64,000 nt of DNA from Sphingobacterium puteale (GCF_003627955.1 NZ_RBWS01000008.1:124001-188000); one strand, 5' to 3'; counted from the stretch's first letter, positions 34,681-44,118 are shown. Made by a program: numbers and translations. The notes: a model not told the origin generated them from the sequence alone.

Positions 34681-35721
34681 ATGCAATTTACTGCTCAACA
34701 AATAGGGACATTATTAGAAGGAAGGATTGAGGGGAATCCAGATGTTACTGTAGGTAACCTTGCCAAAATTGAGGAAGGTAAAAAAGGCGATCTTTCTTTT
34801 TTGTCAAATCCAAAATATGAGCATTTTATTTATAACACGGATGCTTCCATTGTCATTGTGAATGAAGATTTGCAATTGATGCAAGATACCAAACCCACGC
34901 TCACGATTATTCGTGTGAAGAATGCGTATGCGGCTTTCTCTACCATTCTGAATATGTATAACGAATTTCGTCTTGATAAAAGCGGACGCGAAGAACCGTG
35001 TTTTATACATCCTGAGGCAACAATAGGCACAGGGGGGTATATTGGGGCATTTGCCTATATCGGTAAAGGAGCGAAGATCGGCGATCATGTGAAAATTTAT
35101 CCACAGGTTTTTATAGGAGACAAAGTCTCTATTGACGATAATACAACGTTGTATCCGGGAGTGAAGATCTATCATGACTGTAAAATAGGTAAGAATGTCG
35201 TTGTTCATTCGGGAGTTGTGATTGGTTCGGATGGTTTTGGTTTTGCGCCGCAGGAAGATGGTACTTATAAGAAGGTTCCGCAAATAGGATACGTTCAGAT
35301 AGAAGATAATGTCGAGATTGGCGCCAATACGGTGATCGATAGAGCGACAATGGGGGCTACGATTGTGCGTGACGGCGTCAAATTAGATAATTTGATTCAG
35401 ATAGCACATAACGTTGACATTGGTAAGAATACAGTTATTGCTGCCCAGACAGGGATTTCCGGAAGCTCAAAAATTGGAGAGCGTGTGGTATTGGGTGGTC
35501 AGGTTGGTGTTGTGGGGCATATTGTTGTGGCTAAAGGCTCGCAAATACAAGCTCAATCCGGCGTTAACAGATCAATTAAAGATGAGGGGAAAAAATGGGG
35601 TGGGACGCCGGTAATGCCTTACCAGCCTCAGTTAAGATCCAATGTCATTTTTGCTCGTCTTCCAGAACTGGAGAAACGTATCCAGGAGCTAGAAAAATTA
35701 ATAGAATTGAAGTTAAAATAA
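34681..35721 (+). CDS. lpxD: UDP-3-O-(3-hydroxyacyl)glucosamine N-acyltransferase
   Basis: A 346-residue trimeric acyltransferase that adds the N-linked hydroxyacyl chain in lipid A synthesis. It has the N-terminal uridine-binding domain (ADLSFLSNPKY type: KGDLSFLSNPKYEHFI), a hexapeptide-repeat beta-helix (GAYIG, HVKIYPQVFIGDKV, GVVIGSDGFGFA), catalytic His in NLIQIAHNVDIG, and a C-terminal helix (LPELEKRIQELEKLIELKLK). It is followed by lpxC-fabZ and lpxA. Confidence 0.95.
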   Translation: MQFTAQQIGTLLEGRIEGNPDVTVGNLAKIEEGKKGDLSFLSNPKYEHFIYNTDASIVIVNEDLQLMQDTKPTLTIIRVKNAYAAFSTILNMYNEFRLDKSGREEPCFIHPEATIGTGGYIGAFAYIGKGAKIGDHVKIYPQVFIGDKVSIDDNTTLYPGVKIYHDCKIGKNVVVHSGVVIGSDGFGFAPQEDGTYKKVPQIGYVQIEDNVEIGANTVIDRATMGATIVRDGVKLDNLIQIAHNVDIGKNTVIAAQTGISGSSKIGERVVLGGQVGVVGHIVVAKGSQIQAQSGVNRSIKDEGKKWGGTPVMPYQPQLRSNVIFARLPELEKRIQELEKLIELKLK

Positions 35722-35852
35722 TCTTTTTTCATTGAAATAAACTGTTATTTAATTGTAATGAAGCTATCATGAGCGGTCCTAGTGTGCTGCTAATTCGATA
35801 AAATATTATAATCTCATGATGGTTCCGTCAAAAGAAGTTTTGATTTAAAAAT

Positions 35853-37265
35853 ATGTTATTAGAAATGAATGTAAAACAGAGAACCATCAAAAACGAGGTT
35901 GAAATTTCGGGGGTAGGTCTTCATACAGGGAAAATTGTATCGATGACGATCAAACCTGCTCCGGAAAATCACTGGTTTAAGTTCAGACGTGTGGATTTAG
36001 AAGGTCAGCCGGAGATTTTGGTTGATGCAGATAACGTCACGGACACTTCCCGAGGAACTACTATTTCTCAAAATGGAGCAAGTGTTAGTACAATCGAACA
36101 TTTAATGGCATCATTAATTGGTCTGCAGATTGATAACGTCCTGATTGATATTGATGGTCCTGAAATTCCAATATTGGATGGGAGTTCAGCAATTTTTGTG
36201 AAATTGTTGGAAGAAGCGGGGTTTGAAGAACAAGATGCTGATCGAGATTATTATGAGATATCCAATAATATCCATTATGCTGAACCAGATCGTAAAGTTG
36301 AGATCCTGGGAATGCCAATGGATGGTTATCGGTTGACTTGTATGATTGATTTTAACTCACCGGTTTTGGGAAGTCAACATGCTGCGATTACTTCTATTGA
36401 AGATTTTAAAGCTGAAATTGCTTCTTCTCGTACGTTTTGTTTTCTGCATGAATTGGAAATGTTAGTCGACCATGGATTGATTAAAGGCGGAGATCTAAGC
36501 AATGCGATCGTCATTGTTGATAAGGAAACTTCTCCGGAGGAGTTGCAAAAACTGGCCCATCTTTTCCATAAAGAAACTGTCGCTGTAGCAAAAGAGGGTA
36601 TCCTGAATAATAATCAGTTGCGTCATCAGAATGAGCCTGCCCGACATAAACTATTGGATATGGTTGGTGATTTGGCACTTGTAGGTAGACCTTTGAAAGG
36701 CCATATTATGGCTGCCCGCCCCGGACATGCTGCAAATGTTGCCTTTGCAAAGAAAATTAAAGAGCAGATTAAGAAAGATAAAACACGTAAAAAAATAAAA
36801 GTTTACGATCCAAATATGCCGGCATTGTACGATACCGTTGAAATCATGAAAATTCTTCCGCATCGTCAACCAATGCTTATGGTCGATAAAATTTTAGAAT
36901 TAACGGAGACCCATGTGGTAGGGTTAAAGAATGTGACCATGAATGAAGACTTGTTTATGGGACATTTCCCAGGAGCTCCTTTATTTCCGGGTGTGCTGCA
37001 GGTCGAAGCGATGGCACAGACTGGTGGTATCTTGGTCTTAAAGACTGTTCCTGATCCTGAAAATTGGTTAACATTATTTCTCAAAATCGAGAATGCACGC
37101 TTTAAAGCACAAGTAACCCCAGGAGACTCTGTTATTTTTAGATGTGATCTGATGGAACCAATCCGGAGAGGCATCGCTAAAATGAAAGGTGTGGCCATGG
37201 TGGGAGAGAAAATTGTCTGTGAGGCTGAACTTATGGCACAGATCGTAAGAGTAAATAACAACTAA
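35853..37265 (+). CDS. lpxC-fabZ: Bifunctional LpxC-FabZ: lipid A deacetylase fused to 3-hydroxyacyl-ACP dehydratase
   Basis: A 470-residue fusion characteristic of Bacteroidota. Residues 5 to about 305 are the zinc deacetylase LpxC (GVGLHTGK; zinc His in STIEHLMASL; ARHKLLDMVGDLAL). The rest is FabZ (ILPHRQPMLMVDKI; catalytic His and Glu in GHFPGAPLFPGVLQVEAMAQTGG). The fusion couples the committed step of lipid A synthesis with fatty-acid elongation. The ATG at 35865 is an alternative start. It lies 10 bases before lpxA. Confidence 0.96.
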   Translation: MLLEMNVKQRTIKNEVEISGVGLHTGKIVSMTIKPAPENHWFKFRRVDLEGQPEILVDADNVTDTSRGTTISQNGASVSTIEHLMASLIGLQIDNVLIDIDGPEIPILDGSSAIFVKLLEEAGFEEQDADRDYYEISNNIHYAEPDRKVEILGMPMDGYRLTCMIDFNSPVLGSQHAAITSIEDFKAEIASSRTFCFLHELEMLVDHGLIKGGDLSNAIVIVDKETSPEELQKLAHLFHKETVAVAKEGILNNNQLRHQNEPARHKLLDMVGDLALVGRPLKGHIMAARPGHAANVAFAKKIKEQIKKDKTRKKIKVYDPNMPALYDTVEIMKILPHRQPMLMVDKILELTETHVVGLKNVTMNEDLFMGHFPGAPLFPGVLQVEAMAQTGGILVLKTVPDPENWLTLFLKIENARFKAQVTPGDSVIFRCDLMEPIRRGIAKMKGVAMVGEKIVCEAELMAQIVRVNNN

Positions 37266-37275
37266 AGAAGTATAG

Positions 37276-38064
37276 ATGATACAGCCATTAGCTTATATTC
37301 ATCCAGAAGCAAAGATTGCTAAAAATGTGGTCATTGAACCATTTGTAACCATTTACAAAGACGTTGTCATTGGAGAGGGGACTTGGATCGGTTCAAACGT
37401 GACCATTATGGATGGAGCTCGAATTGGAAAAAACTGTAAGATATATCCCGGTGCCGTGATTTCTGGTGAACCTCAAGACTTAAAATTTGATGGTGAAATT
37501 ACAACAGCAGAAATTGGTGATAATACAACGATTCGTGAATGTGTGACAATTAATCGAGGAACAAAGGACCGATACAAAACTGTCATTGGTAAAAATTGCC
37601 TGATTCAAGCTTACAGCCACGTTGCACATGATTGTGAAGTGGGCGATAATTGTGTGTTTTCGAATAACAGTACACTTGCGGGACATATTACCGTTGGGGA
37701 TTATGTTGTTTTGGCGGGGATGGTGGCTGTACATCAGTTTGTGAAAATTGGTTCACATGCATTTGTCACAGGTGGATCTTTGGTGCGTAAAGATATTCCC
37801 CCGTTTGTAAAAGCGGCCCGTGAGCCGATTTCTTATGCCGGAATTAATTCTGTGGGATTGAGGAGAAGAGGGTTTTCGGAGGAGCAGATTGCCGAAATTC
37901 AAAATCTTTACCGTATTCTATTTGTTCAGAATAGAAATCTAGCTAAGGCAATAGAAATTATAGAAGCGGAATATCAGGCAACGGAAATCCGTGATGAAAT
38001 TTTGGATTTTATCCGAAATTCTGGACGTGGTATCATGAAGGGTTTCAATAATAGAGCAATGTAA
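37276..38064 (+). CDS. lpxA: UDP-N-acetylglucosamine O-acyltransferase
   Basis: A 262-residue enzyme of the first lipid A step. A left-handed beta-helix (AYIHPEAKIAKNVVIEPFVTI) with catalytic His in SHVAHDCEVGDN is followed by the C-terminal helical part (GLRRRGFSEEQIAEIQNLYRILF). The length and motif order are typical. It follows lpxC-fabZ by 10 bases. Confidence 0.96.
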   Translation: MIQPLAYIHPEAKIAKNVVIEPFVTIYKDVVIGEGTWIGSNVTIMDGARIGKNCKIYPGAVISGEPQDLKFDGEITTAEIGDNTTIRECVTINRGTKDRYKTVIGKNCLIQAYSHVAHDCEVGDNCVFSNNSTLAGHITVGDYVVLAGMVAVHQFVKIGSHAFVTGGSLVRKDIPPFVKAAREPISYAGINSVGLRRRGFSEEQIAEIQNLYRILFVQNRNLAKAIEIIEAEYQATEIRDEILDFIRNSGRGIMKGFNNRAM

Positions 38065-38087
38065 TTGCATTACCGAATCGGTTTACT

Positions 38088-38711
38088 TTGGAAATAACAT
38101 TAAAGGATATTGGTCGAAGATATAACAGTGAATGGATTTTCAGGCATATTAATTATCGTTTTGAGCCCGGAAAGAGCTATGCTGTTCTCGGACAAAATGG
38201 TTCTGGAAAATCCACCTTGTTAAAAGTGCTTTCCGGTAGTCTGTCGTCTTCCGAAGGCGAATTGATTTATACGGATGGGGAGCGCATCATTGGGATCGAT
38301 CAGATTTACAAACAACTGTCTATTGCCGCGCCCTATATCGAATTGATCGAAGAGTTTACCTTGCGTGAACTGTTCGATTTTCATTTTCAGTTTAAACCTT
38401 ATCTCCAAGGTTTTGATAAAGGAAGTGTTTTGAATCTGTTGGGGTTAGAAAATGCCTTAGATAAAGAAATAAAATACTTTTCATCGGGTATGCGTCAACG
38501 GGTTAAATTAGTTTTGGCCTGCTGCTCAAATACAGATTTGGTATTATTGGATGAGCCAACAAGTAATCTGGATACAGCAGGAGAGGAATGGTACCTGGAT
38601 TTAATCGGCCATACCAAGCGCGATTTTAGGTTGTTCATTATCTGTTCAAATCAAAAAAAAGAATACGAATTTTGTGACGAAAGGATTTCTATCATCGACT
38701 TCAAAAAGTAG
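38088..38711 (+). CDS. ABC transporter ATP-binding protein, short
   Basis: A 207-residue single ATPase domain with Walker A GQNGSGKST, signature FSSGMRQRV and Walker B LVLLDEPTSNLD. The start appears to be TTG at 38088 (MEITLKDIGRRYNSEWIFR), as no ATG exists between the lpxA stop and conserved sequence. A partner permease is not adjacent. Position after lpxA could hint at an envelope function, but nothing shows the substrate. Confidence 0.82.
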   Translation: MEITLKDIGRRYNSEWIFRHINYRFEPGKSYAVLGQNGSGKSTLLKVLSGSLSSSEGELIYTDGERIIGIDQIYKQLSIAAPYIELIEEFTLRELFDFHFQFKPYLQGFDKGSVLNLLGLENALDKEIKYFSSGMRQRVKLVLACCSNTDLVLLDEPTSNLDTAGEEWYLDLIGHTKRDFRLFIICSNQKKEYEFCDERISIIDFKK

Positions 38712-38744
38712 CGAATGAAATTTTAATAACACAATTAGTTTTTG

Positions 38745-38752
38745 TATTTTTG
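38745..38752 (+). promoter_or_regulatory. -7 promoter element of efp
   Basis: TATTTTTG matches TAnnTTTG, 43 bases upstream of the efp ATG. Confidence 0.4.
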
Positions 38753-38795
38753 ACGACTCAATAATGAGATAACCGTTTAAAGTTCAATTCAAAGA

Positions 38796-39356
38796 ATGGC
38801 TAAGGCATCAGAGGTAAAATCAGGAAATATTTTAAGATTTAATGGAGAATTGGTCTCCGTAGAAGAATATATACACCGTACACCAGGTAATTTGCGCGCT
38901 TTCTATCAAGCAAGAATGCGTAACGTGAAGACGGGTAAATTAGTTGAATATCGTTTTAGAGTTGATGAGAGTGTTGAGATTGCACGTGTGGAAACAAATG
39001 ATTATCAATACTTATACGAAGATGGGGAGTTCTTTGTTGTGATGGACAACAACTCATATGAACAATTCAATATTCCCAAATTCTTATTTGGTGATTCAGC
39101 GCGTTTCTTAAAAGAAGGAATGACTGTAATTATTGCTTTTGAAAGTGATGAGCCGATCATGGCAGAAGCACCCAAAAGTGTTGAATTGGAAATTACATAT
39201 ACAGAGCCCGCAGTGAAAGGAGACACTTCTACAAATGCGCTGAAGAAAGCTACTGTAGAAACAGGAGTAGAGATTATGGTGCCTCTATTTATCAATCAAG
39301 GAGAGAAAGTAAGAGTTGATACGCAAACAGGTAATTATATCGAACGCGTAAAGTAA
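38796..39356 (+). CDS. efp: Elongation factor P
   Basis: A 186-residue translation factor that relieves ribosome stalling at polyproline. Three beta domains are visible: KOW-like N-terminal domain (GNILRFNGELVSVEEYIHRTPGNLRAFYQARMRNVKTGKLVE), the central OB domain and the C-terminal OB domain (LFINQGEKVRVDTQTGNYIERVK). The tip of domain I reads RTPGNLRA, with Asn-Leu rather than the Lys modified in E. coli, so a different or no modification is expected. Confidence 0.95.
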   Translation: MAKASEVKSGNILRFNGELVSVEEYIHRTPGNLRAFYQARMRNVKTGKLVEYRFRVDESVEIARVETNDYQYLYEDGEFFVVMDNNSYEQFNIPKFLFGDSARFLKEGMTVIIAFESDEPIMAEAPKSVELEITYTEPAVKGDTSTNALKKATVETGVEIMVPLFINQGEKVRVDTQTGNYIERVK

Positions 39357-39385
39357 TATAAGATTTTAGGTTTAGGTTGATTATT

Positions 39386-39422
39386 CGGTCTTGATAGCGC
39401 TCGCTACAAGGCCGTTTTTTTT
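39386..39422 (+). terminator. Terminator downstream of efp
   Basis: CGGTCTTG pairs with CAAGGCCG (one G-T pair) around an inner TAGCG/CGCTA stem, followed by eight T. It starts 30 bases after the efp stop. Confidence 0.85.
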
Positions 39423-39482
39423 GCTCTATCTTTGCTCACCTGTGATCAGCTAAATCATGGAATAAAAAATATATATTTAAGC

Positions 39483-40058
39483 ATGAAATCGAAAAAGGAA
39501 TTAAGACAGGAGTTTAAGATGAAAAGATGCCAGCTTTCCAAGCAAGAGGAGGAGCGTCTTAATCGTGATTTACTGCTACAATTTCAGAAAATAGATCTAA
39601 CAGCAGTTAAATTTATGCATGTGTTTCTTCCTATCGAAAAATATCATGAGCCAGATACGTATTCCATCATCAACTATGTGAATGAGTTTTTTTCGAATAT
39701 TGTCCTTGTCGTATCCAGATCAAATTTTTCGGACTATTCCATGCAGCACTATATTCTGGATTCCCAAACTGTGTTTGAAAAAAATGAATGGGGCATTCTG
39801 GAACCTGTTTCGGGGGAGGAGGTCTCACCGTTGCTTATTGATTTTATAATCGTTCCTTTGCTGGCATTTGATTTGGATGGTCATCGGGTAGGTTATGGAA
39901 AAGGATTTTACGATCGTTTTTTTGCGCTTTGTGCTGCAGAAGCCCAACGAGTAGGATTATCTTTTTTTGATCCAATTGAGCGAATCGCTGATCGAAATGA
40001 ACACGATGTCATGTTGACAAAAGCGATTACGCCCTATCATATTTATAGTTTTGTTTAG
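39483..40058 (+). CDS. 5-formyltetrahydrofolate cyclo-ligase family protein
   Basis: A 191-residue enzyme that converts 5-formyl-THF to 5,10-methenyl-THF with ATP. Motifs are basic N-terminus KSKKELRQEFKMKR, FIIVPLLAFDLDGHRVGYGKGFYDRFF (ATP/substrate site) and DVMLTKAITPYHI. The start at ATG 39483 is preferred over a TTG at 39432, which would add non-conserved residues over the terminator region. Confidence 0.9.
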   Translation: MKSKKELRQEFKMKRCQLSKQEEERLNRDLLLQFQKIDLTAVKFMHVFLPIEKYHEPDTYSIINYVNEFFSNIVLVVSRSNFSDYSMQHYILDSQTVFEKNEWGILEPVSGEEVSPLLIDFIIVPLLAFDLDGHRVGYGKGFYDRFFALCAAEAQRVGLSFFDPIERIADRNEHDVMLTKAITPYHIYSFV

Positions 40059-40180
40059 CGTAAATAAGCTAATAGGAGCTCTGTTGTACGCTTTATTTTA
40101 TTGATTCAGCTCATTAATTTTTATTTATATGCTGATTTCGGTACATGCTGATTTAATTAAAATTATTTTTTATTTTTAAT

Positions 40181-41947
40181 GTGAAATTCTACTTATATGC
40201 GGCTATGCTGAGATTTTTTCTTATACTTTTTTTTGCGGCTATAATTCCCAATAGCGCTGTTCTCGGAATGGATATAATGGATTCCAATTCCTCTGCAGAA
40301 GAAAAAGAATTTTACGAGACGATCATCCGGGAGTCGCAAAAGCACCGAGCTTCCAGTGCAGCATTGAGTAGATACCTAACGCCTTATTTTAACCAGGGAA
40401 TCCGAAAAAACGATAACGCCTTGCTTGCAATTTATTATTGCTTATTAGCAGATCAGTCTTTTGATAATGAGGGTGGTAGAAATAGTTTCAGTGATAAATA
40501 TTACCTTAAAGCCCTAGATCTGCAAGAGGAGTACAATTATCAAAACGTGAAGGCATGGGTAAAGGTGATGTACGGGTTTTATTTGTATAGATGTTTAAAG
40601 GCTTCGGAAGCACTTCCATTGTTATTGGAGGGTGAAAAAAGCCTGGAGGATATACCTAGAGAACTGGTGTTAGATCTTACACAGACTTACAAAAAGCTTG
40701 GCTATTTCTTCGGAACTTTGGGAGATTATCGTTCGGGAATTAAGTATCTGGAATTAGGCCAGCAACAGGCGGGCATTGCTCTGCAATTGAAAGCAGAGAT
40801 CTTAGACAACTTAGGCTTATTGATTTTAAAAAGTGGTGGGGATACCGTGCAGGCAATGAAAAACTTTGACCTTGCTCTGCATTTGGCGCTTTCTGAGAAG
40901 GATTCTCTTCGCTATGCGAAGATTTTGGGCAATCAGGCGCGGATTTATGAAGGTATGAAAGATTATCAAAAAGCACTGTCACTTTTGGATAAAGACCTGG
41001 AAATTTCGAAATCCCTGGGGAACAATAAAAATACCATTTTTGCCTTAATGATGCGGATTCGCTTGCGTATTGCTATGGGAGCAAATCAAGAGGTCCGTCA
41101 ACTGATCAATGAAACCGAACATCTGTTGGAAGGCGCCGACGATAAAAAAACAATACTTGAGTTGGAGGGGCATAAGTTGAATCTTGCCATTCAAAACCAT
41201 GATTTGACGCAAGAGCTCAATGTGCGGCGCCGGATTGAACAACTTCAGGATTCATTGCGCTTCTTGGACGGAGATCCTGTTTTATCGCAATTGAAATTTA
41301 TGGCAGATAAACAAAAATATGCCGACAAATTATCCTTGGCACAAGCGCTAATAAAAAAGAAACGTGCCGAAACGAGATTGTGGGTTATATTAAGCTTGTT
41401 TCTATTGGTGCTATTCTTTTTTATCTACAATACTTTTAGATATCGTTCGAGGAAGCGCATGCAGGCATACGAATATCAGTTGCTGAACCTCAAGTATACC
41501 AAAGCTGAACTGGATAAAGAATTGATGAGTTCCAAAAGTCAGATTGAGGAATACATGCTGTATCTCAAACGTAGTAATGAACAGATAAATCTTCTTTCTT
41601 CAATGCTTGATGAGATGGGGGAAACAAGTATTAAAGACCGGGATGAACTTAAAACACTTTTGCAGTCTCATCTTATCACAGATGAGAAATGGCAGGAATT
41701 TAAGTTCTTGCTTACCAAGGAATTTCCGAACCTGCTGCATGATATTCAAGGTAAATTTCCTGATATTACAGAGTCTAATCTGCGTGTGATTGTCCTCATG
41801 AAAATGGGACTGAATAATAGAGAAGCCGCTAATGTTCTGGGCGTTACTCCCGACGCAATCAAAAAGTCAATGCAACGTTTGAAAAAGAAACTCGGTGGAC
41901 AAGCCGGAATATTGATGGAATATATTTCGGATAAAGAGCTTGTGTAA
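40181..41947 (+). CDS. TPR sensor-like membrane protein with C-terminal LuxR-type HTH
   Basis: A 588-residue protein. Order of parts: signal peptide or first hydrophobic segment (to residue 30), periplasmic TPR repeats (about 60-360), a transmembrane segment near residues 405-422 (LWVILSLFLLVLFFFIYNTF), a coiled coil (KYTKAELDKELMSSKSQIEEYML) and a C-terminal helix-turn-helix (SNLRVIVLMKMGLNNREAANVLGVTPDAIKKSMQRLKKKLG). This architecture is common among Bacteroidota one-component regulators. Start is GTG 40181 or ATG 40205. The regulated target is unknown. Confidence 0.82.
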   Translation: MKFYLYAAMLRFFLILFFAAIIPNSAVLGMDIMDSNSSAEEKEFYETIIRESQKHRASSAALSRYLTPYFNQGIRKNDNALLAIYYCLLADQSFDNEGGRNSFSDKYYLKALDLQEEYNYQNVKAWVKVMYGFYLYRCLKASEALPLLLEGEKSLEDIPRELVLDLTQTYKKLGYFFGTLGDYRSGIKYLELGQQQAGIALQLKAEILDNLGLLILKSGGDTVQAMKNFDLALHLALSEKDSLRYAKILGNQARIYEGMKDYQKALSLLDKDLEISKSLGNNKNTIFALMMRIRLRIAMGANQEVRQLINETEHLLEGADDKKTILELEGHKLNLAIQNHDLTQELNVRRRIEQLQDSLRFLDGDPVLSQLKFMADKQKYADKLSLAQALIKKKRAETRLWVILSLFLLVLFFFIYNTFRYRSRKRMQAYEYQLLNLKYTKAELDKELMSSKSQIEEYMLYLKRSNEQINLLSSMLDEMGETSIKDRDELKTLLQSHLITDEKWQEFKFLLTKEFPNLLHDIQGKFPDITESNLRVIVLMKMGLNNREAANVLGVTPDAIKKSMQRLKKKLGGQAGILMEYISDKELV

Positions 41948-42184
41948 GAGGTGATGATTGCTCGATCGTCTATATCTTTTACTCAGTTAAAACCCGATGA
42001 TTGAGAATAACCGAAAGATAAACTTCCATTAACCCTCTGTTCGTACATTCAGCTTGTTTTATGTTATGTTTTTGAAATATTTTTTATTTTATTTATTTTT
42101 TTGAAGTGCCCCTTTCTTTGCTTGTATCTGATATTTATATTAGCTGTTTCTCCGTAAATTCATGCGTTTTAGGGGTATTCTCCA
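41948..42184. other. AT-rich intergenic stretch without recognised features
   Basis: The first 240 bases after the TPR/HTH gene are AT-rich, with long T runs near 42070-42110. No ORF, stem-loop terminator or TAnnTTTG element in a useful position was identified. Confidence 0.5.
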
Positions 42185-43001
42185 TTATTGGTTACTGGAC
42201 AAATTGAGCTACCAGCGCAAAGGTTGTGGTTTCCGGACCTCCCAGCCTAGCGGTACCATCATTGAAAATTGAAATCGCTCCAAATAGGTCGGCTGATCAA
42301 AGACACATGAGCGCTGTTCGATGCTGCTTGCGCTGAGGAAGAGTTCGCGAGCACTACCGAAGAGCTTTTGTTCTCCTTTCATGAAGTTCCATGCTGCGCT
42401 GATGATATTTCTTGCTCTGCCCAAGTGAATGCATAGCGCTCGCTGTAGCTATTTTGAACACTCAATAGGTCTCCTGGAGCTGTGATCGAATTTCTTGCTC
42501 TTCTTCTTTTGATCTGTTGGAAACTGAATACATCCTGTTGGTTGATTGTGTCATTTACTTGTTCATGTGAAGCGTATGTGTTGACTGCGGAAGTGTATCA
42601 ATGCCAGGCTCATGATATTCTTTTGATGACCGCAGTGTTCTCGAGGGCTGCCCAAGCAACTTCGTACAGTGCCGAAGTGTATTATTCCTTAGACGATAGT
42701 AATCAGTCGGCGGGCAATGAATTCTCCTCGTTATAGAATAGCGACCTTTAGCTCATCCATCCAAACACTTACGCGGTCGAAGCGATTTAATCGTCTCAGC
42801 ACATATTCCTTTACGCATCTGAATGGTTTTCTTGGCACTCGCATGTGTTCTTGGTTTAGAAGGATCGGTTCTCGATCTGTGCGGAAGAGAACACCTAACG
42901 CGGTTCTTTGTGAAGGTTTGCTAACAAAGATAAGCCGATTTCGCCCAGATTTGCTTCGTCACAAACAAGAGGTAGTTTTTGCAAAAAGAGAAAGGATGTA
43001 G
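42185..43001 (-). pseudogene. Possible decayed coding region, family unrecognised
   Basis: No intact gene spans this stretch, yet base composition is less AT-rich than normal spacers here. On the minus strand, protein-like segments appear in different frames: ALYEVAWAALENTAVIKR, then ITAPGDLLSVQNSYSERYA and FTWAEQEIS in one frame, then GSARELFLSASSIEQRSC and LERFQFSMMVPLGWEVRK in another, and FNDGTARLGGPETTTF in the third, near the end. Internal stops and frame changes would fit a degraded gene. The family cannot be named. A non-coding or noncoding-RNA origin is not excluded. Confidence 0.25.
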
Positions 43002-43025
43002 ACAATTCAATTCACTATTACCAAA

Positions 43026-43060
43026 AATATGACCGTCTCAGTTTCCTGGACGGTCATATT
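43026..43060 (-). terminator. Terminator downstream of galE
   Basis: A perfect 12-base stem (AATATGACCGTC / GACGGTCATATT, 11-base loop) lies 26 bases after the galE stop and is followed on the minus strand by TTTGG. Confidence 0.7.
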
Positions 43061-43086
43061 AAGTGTAGAGCTCAATGGGCTCCTAT

Positions 43087-44118
43087 TTAATCCAATGGAT
43101 TTTCTTTCAGATTTTTTTCCCATGCCCAAGCTGAGGCCATCATCTCATCAATGCCCAGTTCGGCTTTCCAATGCAATTGATCTGCTGATTTGGTCACATC
43201 ACCATATACCTTGATGATATCACCATCCCGACGCGGGCCAATTTCATAATTCAATTTTTGACCAGAAGCTTTCTCAAATGCTTTGATGGCTTCAAGTACT
43301 GAATAACCATTACCGGTTCCCACATTGAATACGTCATATTTACCGTTAGGGTTTCCTTTTTCCAATAATTTGATTGCAGCGACGTGGGCTTTTGCTAAAT
43401 CAACCACATGAATATAATCACGTACACAAGAACCATCAGGCGTATCATAATCGTCTCCGAATACTGTTAATTTCTCTCTTTTCCCGATTGCTGTCTGTGT
43501 AATAAATGGTAATAAGTTTTGAGGTACACCATTTGGCAATTCGCCTATCAATGCAGACTCATGCGCACCTACCGGATTGAAGTAACGCAGGGCGATAATC
43601 TTATAGTTATCGTATGCATTAGCTGTTTCTTCAAGAATTTCTTCAGCAATCTGTTTTGTATTTCCGTAGGGTGAAGCCGCTTTTTTAACCGGTGCACTTT
43701 CATTAACAGGAAGTGAGTCTGGTTCGCCGTAAACCGTACAGCTCGAAGAGAAAACAAAATTGATTGGCTTCTCACGGTATGATTCCAAGATGTTAATCAA
43801 GGAGAAAAAATTATTGTGGTAGTATTTTAAAGGATTTTGAACCGATTCACCTACAGCTTTGGATGCAGCAAAGTGAATAATTCCGGAGATATCACTGTTA
43901 TTTTTTACAAATTCATTTACTTTATCGGTATCACAAAGGTCGAATTGATGAAATTCGGGTTTAATCCCGATGATTTTTTCTATTTGATCCAATATCTTGA
44001 TATTTGAATTGGAAAGATCATCAACGATTACAGGAATATATCCTGCCTGATGTAGTTCGACAACGGTGTGAGAACCAATATAGCCTGTTCCGCCTGTGAC
44101 TAATATTTTTTTGCTCAT
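43087..44118 (-). CDS. galE: UDP-glucose 4-epimerase
   Basis: A 343-residue short-chain dehydrogenase-type epimerase. It has the NAD motif ILVTGGTGYIGSHTVVEL, catalytic Ser in SSSCTVYG, YGNTKQIAEE (YxxxK), and GGDSCVRDYIHV-type segment DGSCVRDYIHVVDLAKAHV. It overlaps the UXS-like gene start by one base, so the two are co-transcribed, and both supply nucleotide sugars for cell-surface polysaccharide. Confidence 0.95.
   Translation of the reverse strand: MSKKILVTGGTGYIGSHTVVELHQAGYIPVIVDDLSNSNIKILDQIEKIIGIKPEFHQFDLCDTDKVNEFVKNNSDISGIIHFAASKAVGESVQNPLKYYHNNFFSLINILESYREKPINFVFSSSCTVYGEPDSLPVNESAPVKKAASPYGNTKQIAEEILEETANAYDNYKIIALRYFNPVGAHESALIGELPNGVPQNLLPFITQTAIGKREKLTVFGDDYDTPDGSCVRDYIHVVDLAKAHVAAIKLLEKGNPNGKYDVFNVGTGNGYSVLEAIKAFEKASGQKLNYEIGPRRDGDIIKVYGDVTKSADQLHWKAELGIDEMMASAWAWEKNLKENPLD

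Noticed and set aside
34804..35283. Minus-strand 159-codon ORF
   Set aside because: It lies entirely antisense to the well-supported lpxD gene and is an antisense shadow of it.
36866..37261. Minus-strand 131-codon ORF
   Set aside because: Antisense shadow of the FabZ part of the LpxC-FabZ fusion.
42482..42736. Plus-strand 84-codon ORF with an N-terminal hydrophobic stretch
   Set aside because: Overlaps protein-like segments on the minus strand and the preceding ORF. No promoter, homology or coding signal favours it.
42717..43001. Plus-strand 94-codon ORF rich in Arg and Ser
   Set aside because: It is opposite to another open frame, its composition is unlike the genes here, and no start signal, motif or family is apparent. 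Kept only as part of the possible decayed region.
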